From contig JAFLVA010000016.1 of the NCBI GenBank assembly GCA_022508525.1, forward strand, positions 1 to 32,573: 32,573 nucleotides of DNA, given 5' to 3'. The notes beneath the pieces were generated by a model that was not told the DNA's origin, made no database searches, and saw nothing but the letters and a program-made list of their open reading frames with translations. Source of the stretch: Erysipelotrichales bacterium (GTDB taxonomy: Bacteria; Bacillota_I; Bacilli_A; RFN20; CAG-826). The position numbers and the translations under genes are program-made. Below are positions 8,929-16,135 of the stretch, in pieces (position 1 is the first letter of the stretch; each line of letters opens with the position of its first letter).

Positions 8929-8958
8929 TTGAATTTAAAACGACACATTCTATATAAT
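8929..8958 (+). promoter_or_regulatory. Sigma-A-type promoter of the rightward glycosyltransferase gene
   Basis: TTGAAT (8929-8934) and TATAAT (8953-8958) are separated by 18 bases, pointing to a start near 8965 and a leader of about 90 nt. The -35 hexamer is identical to that of the divergent promoter at 8613-8618. The gene has an AGAAAGGG ribosome binding site before its ATG. Confidence 0.6.
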
Positions 8959-9055
8959 TAGTGCATATTAGACAAAGTTGAAATTAAGATAAACATCGAT
9001 TAATAATTTTATAAAAAATTTAAAAGTAAATTAAAATTAGAAAGGGTATAGATAA

Positions 9056-10096
9056 ATGGCAAAGAAAATTAGTGTAATTGTACCTGTATGGAATGTAGAA
9101 CAATTTGTAGACAAATGTATTGAGTCAATCTTGTCACAAAGTTTTAACAATTTCGAAATAATTTTGATAAATGATGGTTCAACAGATAATAGTGTGAAAA
9201 TTTGTGAGGAATACGCAAAAAAAGATGACAGAATTCGTTTAGTTCATAAAAAACATGGTGGCGTTTCTTCGGCGAGAAATTTAGGATTAGATAATGCCGA
9301 TGGAGATTATTGCTTATTTGTCGATAGCGATGATAAATTATTACCAAATGCCATTGAATTATTAGTTAAATTAATGGAAAAAAACGAGTGTCAATTTGTT
9401 AGTAGCGTAGAAAGAAAATTTTATAATGGAAAAAAATTAATAGACATCTATAACGACAAAGAAAGTTTTTTAAGGCTTATAAGTTGTTCTTTATATGGCG
9501 TTTATAAGTCATTATATAATTTAAAAATAATTCAAGAAAATAAAATTAGATTTGACGAAGAACTAAAATGCTCGGAAGATGTATTATTTAATAGAGTTTA
9601 TTTGCAATTTGTAAAAAGAATGTACATAACTAATCAAATTGTTTATTTATATAATATTCATAATCAAAACAGTCTATCTAAAAGATATTATGTCGATTTT
9701 GCAGATTATTTTGTAAAAAAATTAAATGCTTTGGAAGCTTTGTCCAAGACTATAAGTTTAAACGAACAAAGAAAAAATAATTTTATAACGGAACGAGCCG
9801 TACACGGATTTAAAATTTCTGTTGAGCATTATTTTTTAAAATTTGTATCCATGAATCAAACTACGGACATTCAACATCAAGATTTTTTAAAACAAAAAAT
9901 AGATCATTGCTATGAAATTTTTATGCCTTTTATTACTGATAGTAGGCATTTACCAAAAAAGTATAAAAGATGGTATAACCGATATATTAAAAAATTTAAT
10001 GTCGATTCCTTTTACAACAGATTTAAAATAGAGATGAAAGTATATAAATTTAAATTGGTAATCCGTCAATGCATTAAAAAAATAATTAAAAGATAG
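9056..10096 (+). CDS. GT2-family glycosyltransferase (EpsJ/CpsJ-like)
   Basis: A 346-residue glycosyltransferase with a textbook GT2 N-terminal domain: ISVIVPVWNVEQFVDKCIES, NDGSTDNS at residues 39-46, GGVSSARNLGLDNADGDY, and the metal-binding DSDD at 90-93. The remaining part lacks clear membrane segments and ends in a Lys-rich tail, typical for the EpsJ-like group that adds sugars to lipid-linked intermediates. It has its own promoter and a terminator after it, and it faces away from the main polysaccharide operon across a 537-bp gap, so it is a monocistronic unit that may have been added independently. It is more AT-rich in wording (many AAA/ATA/TTA codons) than the core genes. The sugar specificity cannot be assigned. 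Confidence 0.9.
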   Translation: MAKKISVIVPVWNVEQFVDKCIESILSQSFNNFEIILINDGSTDNSVKICEEYAKKDDRIRLVHKKHGGVSSARNLGLDNADGDYCLFVDSDDKLLPNAIELLVKLMEKNECQFVSSVERKFYNGKKLIDIYNDKESFLRLISCSLYGVYKSLYNLKIIQENKIRFDEELKCSEDVLFNRVYLQFVKRMYITNQIVYLYNIHNQNSLSKRYYVDFADYFVKKLNALEALSKTISLNEQRKNNFITERAVHGFKISVEHYFLKFVSMNQTTDIQHQDFLKQKIDHCYEIFMPFITDSRHLPKKYKRWYNRYIKKFNVDSFYNRFKIEMKVYKFKLVIRQCIKKIIKR

Positions 10097-10127
10097 GAAA
10101 TGCTGCAAGGCAATATTGATTTTTATT

Positions 10128-10155
10128 AAGGAAGAATACACTTCTTCTTTTTTTA
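10128..10155 (+). terminator. Rho-independent terminator after the GT2 gene
   Basis: GAAGAA (10131-10136) pairs with TTCTTC (10142-10147) across a five-base loop and runs directly into a T-tract. The stem is short and AT-rich, but its place just after the stop codon supports the call. Confidence 0.55.
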
Positions 10156-10227
10156 GTATATGTTTCTTATGATTTCTTGTATTTTTCACTTCTTTTTGCT
10201 TTAATATTAAAGAAGTTGGTGAGCGAT

Positions 10228-11961
10228 ATGTTAAAAAGATTTGTGCATTATTATAAAGATCATAAACTTATGTTTGCATTAGATATGATTGCTTCTTTTT
10301 TTATTGCTCTTATTGGTCTAGGCTATCCCATTTTAACAAGAAAATTACTCAATGATTTTAAATCAGAAGAGGACATAAAATCTATTTTATTAGTGGGTTT
10401 GGCATTGCTTCTTATATATGCTATAAGAATGTTACTTCGTTACTTCGTGCAATACTATGGACATGTCATCGGAGTTAATATGCAAGCTAAAATGAGAAGC
10501 GATTTGTTTAATAAATTACAAAAACTTCCATATTCTTTCTATGATGAAAATGAGTCGGGAAAGATTATGTCAAGAATAACTGTTGATTTGATGGATGTTT
10601 CTGAGTTGGCACACCATGGTCCTGAAAACTTTTTTATTTGTGGTGTATCTATTATAGGGTCTTTTATATATCTAGCTGTTTTTGTGAACTGGATGTTGAC
10701 TCTAATAATTTTCATTTGTGTTCCGATTTTAATTTTGATTTCAGCTGTTTTAAGAAAAAGAATGCTAAATGCTTTTAAAGAATCTCGCGAAGGTATAGCA
10801 AAAATAAATGCGACAATTGAAAGTAGCATTACTGGTATTCGCGTTACTAAAGCCTTTAATAATTCGGAAAAAGAATTAGAGAAATTTGAAACGAGTAATA
10901 ACGAATTTAAAAAAGCACGTTCTCACGTCTTCAAATATATGGGACAATTTATGTCTACTACAGAATTTGTGACAGATGTATTCAATGTTATTGTAATTGT
11001 TGCCGGCGGATTATTTATGATTTATGGCAAGATTGACTCAGTAGATTTTACGACATTTGTCGTTTCTTTATCTTTATTCCTTAATCCTGTTAATACACTT
11101 ATTAGATTTATTGAACAACTACAAGATGGCGTTACTGGATTCCAAAGATTCCTTGAAATTATGGATAAGGATGAAGAAGATTTAAATTTAGATGGTCTCG
11201 TTTTGAATGATGTTCAAGGAAATGTAATACTAAAAAATGTTTCATTTAATTATGAAACTTCTGAAGAAATACTTCATGATGTTAATTTGAATATTAAAGC
11301 TGGTACTACGCTTGCTTTGGTTGGCCCATCTGGCGGAGGAAAAACCACGATTTGTCATATTATTCCTGCGTTTTATCGAATTAGCGAAGGTGATATCTAC
11401 ATAGATAATCACAATTTAAAAGACATCAATTTATTATCATTACGCGAGAATATTGGTATTGTGCAACAAGACGTATTTCTTTTTAATGGAACGATCAGAG
11501 ATAATATTTTGTATGGTAAGTTAAACGCTACTGAAGAGGAACTTATTGAAGCTAGTAAAAATGCTGATATTTATGATTATGTAATGTCTCTACCTAATAA
11601 ATTTGACACGATTGTTGGTGAAAGAGGAATAAAGTTATCCGGTGGACAAAAACAAAGAATATCCATCGCAAGAGTATTTTTGAAAAATCCGGCATTATTA
11701 ATTTTAGATGAAGCCACATCTGCTCTTGATAATGCAACAGAAATGGCTATTCAAAAATCACTAGATTGTTTAGCTAAAGGGCGCACTACTATTGTTGTAG
11801 CCCATCGTCTTTCTACGATTAAAAATGCTAATGAAATAGCGTATGTGGAAGATGGAGAAGTTAAAGAAGTTGGAACGCACGAAGAATTATTAGAAAAAAA
11901 GAATAGATACTTTGCGTTGTATCAAGCACAGTTTAAGGGAAATGATCACTATGAAATTTAA
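10228..11961 (+). CDS. ABC exporter half-transporter (MsbA/BmrA-like, membrane domain fused to ATPase)
   Basis: A 577-residue half-transporter. Residues 1-305 form the ABC exporter membrane domain (six expected helices) with the coupling signature YSFYDENESGKIMSRITVD. The C-terminal ATPase has Walker A GPSGGGKT (about 366-373), the Q-loop in IGIVQQDVFLF, the signature LSGGQKQR (470-477), Walker B LLILDEATSALD and the switch histidine in VVAHRLST. All catalytic residues are intact. It should work as a homodimer to export a lipid, drug or peptide. The frame is open to 10177, but ATG 10228 follows GGTGAG; a GTG three codons upstream (10219) is also possible. The final codons overlap the GtrA-like gene, so the two are coupled; that pairing suggests a lipid or glycolipid cargo, which is an inference. 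Confidence 0.92.
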   Translation: MLKRFVHYYKDHKLMFALDMIASFFIALIGLGYPILTRKLLNDFKSEEDIKSILLVGLALLLIYAIRMLLRYFVQYYGHVIGVNMQAKMRSDLFNKLQKLPYSFYDENESGKIMSRITVDLMDVSELAHHGPENFFICGVSIIGSFIYLAVFVNWMLTLIIFICVPILILISAVLRKRMLNAFKESREGIAKINATIESSITGIRVTKAFNNSEKELEKFETSNNEFKKARSHVFKYMGQFMSTTEFVTDVFNVIVIVAGGLFMIYGKIDSVDFTTFVVSLSLFLNPVNTLIRFIEQLQDGVTGFQRFLEIMDKDEEDLNLDGLVLNDVQGNVILKNVSFNYETSEEILHDVNLNIKAGTTLALVGPSGGGKTTICHIIPAFYRISEGDIYIDNHNLKDINLLSLRENIGIVQQDVFLFNGTIRDNILYGKLNATEEELIEASKNADIYDYVMSLPNKFDTIVGERGIKLSGGQKQRISIARVFLKNPALLILDEATSALDNATEMAIQKSLDCLAKGRTTIVVAHRLSTIKNANEIAYVEDGEVKEVGTHEELLEKKNRYFALYQAQFKGNDHYEI

Positions 11962-12382
11962 AGAAGTATTAAGATTTATAAAATTTACACTATTTTCTAT
12001 TTCAGCAGGAATTGTTCAAATTGTTTCTTTTGAATTATTAGGAATAGCTTTTTCGGATGATTCGGAGTATGGAATAGCCTATATTATAGCTACAGCATTA
12101 TCGGTATTATGGAATTTTACATTTAATTTCAAATTCACTTTTAAAGCCGCTGTAAATATTCCAAAATCAATGGCGTTAGCATTTCTATTTTATGTGTTTT
12201 TTATCCCTCCAACAGCAATAGGAGGAAACTATTTAGTTGCTAATTGTGGATGGAATAAGACTGTGGTGTTATTAATTACTATGGTTTTAAATTTTGTTTT
12301 AGAATTTTTATGGAATCGCTTTGTTATCTATGGTAAAAAAGTTGATACACAAAAAAAGAAATCAAAAAATGAAGTAAATTAA
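11951..12382 (+). CDS. GtrA-like membrane protein
   Basis: A 143-residue, four-helix membrane protein. The opening FIKFTLFSISAGIVQIVSFELL and the central ALSVLWNFTFNFKFTFK are characteristic of the GtrA family (PF04138), whose members are thought to flip polyprenyl-phosphate-linked sugars across the membrane or assist cell-wall glycosylation. The polar C-terminus ends in Lys-rich residues (KKVDTQKKKSKNEVN). The ATG at 11951 lies 10 bases after AAGGGA and overlaps the end of the ABC exporter gene; ATG 11942 is an alternative only one base from that site. The overlap implies translational coupling with the exporter, and the nearby polysaccharide locus fits a role in glycolipid handling. Confidence 0.85.
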   Translation: MKFKEVLRFIKFTLFSISAGIVQIVSFELLGIAFSDDSEYGIAYIIATALSVLWNFTFNFKFTFKAAVNIPKSMALAFLFYVFFIPPTAIGGNYLVANCGWNKTVVLLITMVLNFVLEFLWNRFVIYGKKVDTQKKKSKNEVN

Positions 12383-12404
12383 TACAATATTATTATATTA
12401 ATGT

Positions 12405-12410
12405 TATAAT
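12405..12410 (+). promoter_or_regulatory. Possible -10 box before the 219-residue unknown gene
   Basis: A perfect TATAAT lies about 30 bases before the start of the next gene, with an AAAGGAG ribosome binding site after it. No convincing -35 hexamer is found at 16-18 bases upstream, so the call is weak. It would give this gene its own transcript, separate from the exporter pair. Confidence 0.35.
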
Positions 12411-12440
12411 ATCTATTGGTAATAAAGGAGAAATTATATT

Positions 12441-13100
12441 ATGTATACAATTATTGATCGTAGAATTATTTTATTTGGTACTTTTGAACTAAGCGAAAGC
12501 ATTGTAAATAAAGTAGCAGAAAATTTTAAAGATGCTAAAGTTGCAATGGGAAAAGACCAAGAGGGAAACATTGCTGCTCGTTTGCAAGGTGCAAACTTTA
12601 TGATTGAAATGACTAGAGGCAGAGTTCTTTATGTGGCAGGTGTTAAAGATAATGCACAAGCTAAAGAAGTTATATTTAAGATGGTTGATGATTTATCATT
12701 GGTAGTTGATGCAATTAAAGATTATGGTATTAATCGTTTGGCATTTAATTCTCAAGCATTTTTGAAAGATTTAGATGGTGCAAAACGTGTTTTATTAGGA
12801 AGCAGAGTGCAATTATTGAAAACAGATTCTCCAATGATTGAAACATCTGTACGTCTAAATTATAGAGAAAACATCATGGGTGAAGAAATTAATAATGTTA
12901 TCTCTATTCAAGATGGCACAGTCAGATCTAAGGATAATGAAAACGAACCAATGAGAGCATTAATTATGTTATCAGATATCAATACATTAGCTAATAACAC
13001 TCAAGTAAGATTTGATAAAAATCATTTCGAGACAATGTTTGGTCAAATGCAAGTATTAGCAGATAAATCATTTGAAGATTTAGACGAAGAATTGATGTAA
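12441..13100 (+). CDS. Conserved-looking cytoplasmic protein of unknown function
   Basis: A 219-residue soluble protein that I do not recognise. It starts MYTIIDRRIILFGTFELSESIVNK and has no signal peptide, membrane segment or cysteine cluster. It appears alpha/beta, with a hydrophobic strand (RGRVLYVAGVKDN) and a helix-rich middle (AKEVIFKMVDDLSLVVDAIKD), and an acidic C-terminus (FEDLDEELM). A strong ribosome binding site (AAAGGAG) and a very strong terminator frame it as a single-gene unit. The clean start, balanced codon use and isolated promoter speak for a real, expressed gene. It resembles proteins that copy an immunity or sporadic-distribution family in size only, so no function is proposed. 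Confidence 0.75.
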   Translation: MYTIIDRRIILFGTFELSESIVNKVAENFKDAKVAMGKDQEGNIAARLQGANFMIEMTRGRVLYVAGVKDNAQAKEVIFKMVDDLSLVVDAIKDYGINRLAFNSQAFLKDLDGAKRVLLGSRVQLLKTDSPMIETSVRLNYRENIMGEEINNVISIQDGTVRSKDNENEPMRALIMLSDINTLANNTQVRFDKNHFETMFGQMQVLADKSFEDLDEELM

Positions 13101-13102
13101 TT

Positions 13103-13130
13103 AAAATGGCACTTAACAAGTGCCATTTTT
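13103..13130 (+). terminator. Strong rho-independent terminator
   Basis: AAAATGGCACTT (13103-13114) is perfectly complementary to AAGTGCCATTTT (13118-13129) around a three-base loop, with T residues in the descending arm. It lies 3 nt after the stop codon of the 219-residue gene. Because the arms are A-rich on one side and T-rich on the other, it may work in both directions. Confidence 0.85.
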
Positions 13131-13139
13131 AAATATATT

Positions 13140-13199
13140 GAAACTCTTAATTTTATTGGTGGTGTTGATTAAAACCACCCCAACAGAATTAAGAGCTCC
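13140..13199. repeat. 60-bp imperfect palindrome made of two IS-end-like repeats facing each other
   Basis: The left half carries AACTCTTAATTTTATTGG and the right half, read on the other strand, GAGCTCTTAATTCTGTTGGG. The two halves match over about 25 bases with a few mismatches, and each also contains a GGTGG block. The left half agrees with the repeat at 19075-19099 over CTCTTAATTTTATTG and flanking bases. The shape, two terminal inverted repeats nearly abutting, is that of a minimal miniature transposable element or an IS that lost its interior. It could also fold as a hairpin in RNA. No clear 8-bp target duplication was found at its edges. Confidence 0.55.
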
Positions 13200-13214
13200 G
13201 ATAATTGCAATTTT

Positions 13215-13245
13215 GCGACCATTTGAAGTGGTCGCTTTTTCTTTA
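13215..13245 (+). terminator. Second rho-independent terminator, about 110 bp after the first
   Basis: GCGACCA (13215-13221) pairs with TGGTCGC (13229-13235), and TTTTTCTTT follows. The hairpin is GC-rich for this genome and has the full form of an intrinsic terminator, yet no recognisable gene lies between it and the previous terminator. It may end a short RNA starting in the palindromic repeat or be a relic of a lost gene. Confidence 0.65.
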
Positions 13246-13359
13246 GCAAAAAAATGGAATTTTACTTAAAAAACGTAATTTTAGTGTTTTAATACATTAT
13301 CGAGACAAATCAATAATATGGTGTAAGCAGTTTCATAAACCTTATCCAATTATGTAAAG

Positions 13360-13388
13360 TTGTCAAAAAACATATATTGATATAAAAT
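13360..13388 (+). promoter_or_regulatory. Promoter of the lipoprotein cluster
   Basis: TTGTCA (13360-13365) and TAAAAT (13383-13388) are separated by 17 bases. The predicted start is near 13395, about 70 nt before the first lipoprotein gene, which has a GGAGGGG ribosome binding site. Confidence 0.6.
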
Positions 13389-13465
13389 TAACCTAACTTA
13401 CAAGTATGATGATAATATTTTAAAGCAATATGTTTTATTTATTATCCAAAATGGAGGGGAAATTT

Positions 13466-16069
13466 ATGAAAAAAAAGAATAGTATTTTTGTATTAATGAT
13501 TGGTATGGTACTTGCTATATGTGGCTCTTGCGCTAATAAAACTTCAGATAATAAATCAGTAAGTACAAGTACATCCATTTCAGAACCAACAAGTACTCCT
13601 ACACCATCAACTGGAGAAACAAGTAAATCTACATCGACTGATGTAAGTACAAGTACATCAGCATCTACTAGTGGATCTACAAGTAGTAGTGGAACATCTA
13701 ACAATGTAGACACTACAAAATATTTTGATGTTATTGTCAATAATGGCACAGGAAGTCAAACTCATGTTGCAGAAGGCACATTTGTTACAGTGGTTGCTAA
13801 TGAACCTGCTACTGGTAAGACCTTTAGTGGTTGGAGAGATGTGGAAGAAGATAGAATCGTTTCTAATTCATCCACTTATACATTTGAGGTTGTTAAGGAT
13901 ATTGAATTAACAGCAGAATATACTGATTTAGTTTTACATATTATTGTGCATAATGGTACCGGTACTGGAGACTATTTATATGGTACAGTAATTACAATCA
14001 CTGCTAATGAGCCTGAAAAAGGTAAATCGTTTAAATTATTTATGGATGAACACGGTAATGTTTTATCACGTAACCAAGAATTTGAACTTACAGTTACAGA
14101 AGATATGGTAATAACAGCGACATACGAAACTATTAATTATACTGTTATAGTAATTGGTGGAACTGGTGGAAAAGATTATTTCTTATATGGTGAAGAATGT
14201 ACTGTCACTGCAAATAATATTCCAGGCAAAATATTTGTTGGTTGGGAGAATGAACAAGGTACAATTGTTAGTAAAAATAATCCATACACATTCAATGTTA
14301 CAAGTGATATTACTTTAACGGCTAAATTTGAAGATGCTATAGTAACAGAAAAACCAGAAACTTATGCTGATGTAGTTAGTGTAATATCTCAAGCTGCATT
14401 AGTAGAAAACAATTTAGAGTCATTAAGTTTTAAAGAACAACTTGTTGACCAAGTGTTAGATGAAGCTAAAGCAAAAAATATTAATATGGTTTTTTATAAA
14501 GATGGTGTTGTAGCCGAAGGTACTGGACCAACATATTTAGGCCAATATGCATCGGCTTATCCTTTAGTACATGCTTATCAAATTAAAAATGGTAGATTGT
14601 ATGAAACACTTGATTTTGATTATGCTTATGCTAGTAGTTATGAAATTGCTACTGCAAAAACTATGGTCGACAATGTAACTAATAGTGATTTAGAAGTGTT
14701 AAGTAGTGATGCTACTCAAATTATTGAGAATTATGGAATTATAAATAAACTTGCAAAACTATTAGCAGATTTTGATGAAGATTCAACTTTAAATGTTGAA
14801 GATATGGATGGTAGTAACTATAAGATTATACTTTCAAAAGTTTTAACAAAGGAAACTTCGGCATTATATGGAACATTTGATTTAGAAATTGTTGTAAGAT
14901 CTAGTGATAACTTTATTACTTCATATAACTATTCTCATAAAAGATATGTTCGTTCAAGCCAAGTAGAAGATTCTACTGATGTTAATTCACCGTTAAAACC
15001 AAATGCAACTCCACGCGATAATATCTATACTATTGTTGAAGCTAGCAAATCTCCAACAGAATTAGAAAATATGCCTAGCGATGTAGTAAATGAAAAGATT
15101 GATAGTTACTTTATCTCTGATTTTACATTTACAGGAAGCTATTATCAAAATAATACAAGTCGTTCATTTACATCTGAAAATCCATTAGTAGCTGCTGGTT
15201 TTAGCATTACAAGTTGGACAATGACAAATGTAACACCAAGCACTGCAATTGAAAGTAAAACTTTATATTTCTTATCAAGTAGCAATGAAGATGTAATTAC
15301 TATTAATTCGAATGGTAAAGGAATTACTACAATTCAAGAAGGAACCTCGGATATTGTTGTTGCAACTTCAACTGGTGTTAGTAAAACAGTTACATTTACA
15401 GTTGGACAATTACCACCTACTTCAATTACAATTAATACTACATCTGATAAAATTGGAATAGATGAAAGTGTAGAATTAACAGCAACAGTTAACCCAAGTG
15501 GTTCAATTGAAACAGTTACTTGGTCAGTAAATGACTCAGAATTAGCTGAAATAATCACAGAAAATGGTAAAACTATGTTAAGAGGAAAATCCAGCGGATT
15601 TGTGACAGTTACAGCTACATCAACTGCTAATGTAAACGTTATGGCTTCAAAGACAATCTTTGTTTCGGCAGGTGATTTATCAACTGATGAACTTAAAGAA
15701 ACGATTGTAGGCACCTGGCAATATATTTTCTATTCAAATCAAGGATTCACTTTCACATTTAATGATAATGGAACTGTAACTATTGTCGATACTTATCGTG
15801 GGGCATCTGCAAAAATCAGTTGTAATGCTACATGGGAATTAACAACTAAAACTGATGACGAAATGCTACATAATGGTAGTGTTACTGCTATGAATGATGA
15901 ATATTATGTCATTGAAATCACCAACATTGAATTGACAGATTCACCAGCCTACTATATACATGATTTCCATTTAGTAATTGCTAAAGATGGTTCAAGTTTA
16001 ACATATCACTTTATACCTGGATCAGATGCAGCTAGCACTCAATCTGGCAATTTGACAAAAATTAATTAA
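13466..16069 (+). CDS. Large surface lipoprotein with InlB-type repeats, Ig-like domain and lipocalin-like C-terminus
   Basis: An 867-residue exported protein. MKKKNSIFVLMIGMVLAI is a signal sequence followed by CGSC, a somewhat atypical lipobox. Residues about 25-80 are a Ser/Thr-rich low-complexity linker. Residues about 85-291 hold three divergent InlB B-type repeats, each with an NGTG or GGTGG element, a Phe-Xaa-Gly-Trp-like core and an ITLTAKFE-like end. Residues about 650-736 are a BIG2-type Ig-like domain (PPTSITINTTSDKIGIDESV). The last 125 residues begin ETIVGTWQYIFYS and look like a lipocalin-type barrel. The ATG at 13466 has GGAGGGG 5 nt upstream; longer in-frame starts are less likely. 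It is the first of three lipoprotein genes and may bind glycans or host/environmental ligands, which is inference. Confidence 0.85.
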   Translation: MKKKNSIFVLMIGMVLAICGSCANKTSDNKSVSTSTSISEPTSTPTPSTGETSKSTSTDVSTSTSASTSGSTSSSGTSNNVDTTKYFDVIVNNGTGSQTHVAEGTFVTVVANEPATGKTFSGWRDVEEDRIVSNSSTYTFEVVKDIELTAEYTDLVLHIIVHNGTGTGDYLYGTVITITANEPEKGKSFKLFMDEHGNVLSRNQEFELTVTEDMVITATYETINYTVIVIGGTGGKDYFLYGEECTVTANNIPGKIFVGWENEQGTIVSKNNPYTFNVTSDITLTAKFEDAIVTEKPETYADVVSVISQAALVENNLESLSFKEQLVDQVLDEAKAKNINMVFYKDGVVAEGTGPTYLGQYASAYPLVHAYQIKNGRLYETLDFDYAYASSYEIATAKTMVDNVTNSDLEVLSSDATQIIENYGIINKLAKLLADFDEDSTLNVEDMDGSNYKIILSKVLTKETSALYGTFDLEIVVRSSDNFITSYNYSHKRYVRSSQVEDSTDVNSPLKPNATPRDNIYTIVEASKSPTELENMPSDVVNEKIDSYFISDFTFTGSYYQNNTSRSFTSENPLVAAGFSITSWTMTNVTPSTAIESKTLYFLSSSNEDVITINSNGKGITTIQEGTSDIVVATSTGVSKTVTFTVGQLPPTSITINTTSDKIGIDESVELTATVNPSGSIETVTWSVNDSELAEIITENGKTMLRGKSSGFVTVTATSTANVNVMASKTIFVSAGDLSTDELKETIVGTWQYIFYSNQGFTFTFNDNGTVTIVDTYRGASAKISCNATWELTTKTDDEMLHNGSVTAMNDEYYVIEITNIELTDSPAYYIHDFHLVIAKDGSSLTYHFIPGSDAASTQSGNLTKIN

Positions 16070-16078
16070 ATTAATATA

Positions 16079-16112
16079 TCAATGCGAATTTGCTTATAGC
16101 GATTCGCATTGA
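16079..16112 (+). promoter_or_regulatory. Intergenic hairpin between the first two lipoprotein genes
   Basis: TCAATGCGAAT (16079-16089) and ATTCGCATTGA (16102-16112) are perfect reverse complements with a 12-base loop. It is not followed by a T-run, so it is probably not an efficient terminator. It could be an mRNA processing or stability element that lowers expression of the downstream genes. Confidence 0.5.
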
Positions 16113-16135
16113 ATCCATTTTAGGAGATAAATTTT

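Noticed and set aside
13560-13700. Short tandem-like DNA repeats in the Ser/Thr linker as a CRISPR or satellite array
   Set aside because: The units are irregular, there are no spacers of even length, and the repetition follows from Ser/Thr codon strings in the lipoprotein gene.
15334-15714. Antisense open frame of 126 codons inside the first lipoprotein gene
   Set aside because: It is opposite a well-supported Ig-like domain coding region, has no ribosome binding site and its low-complexity Val/Thr composition mirrors the sense codons.
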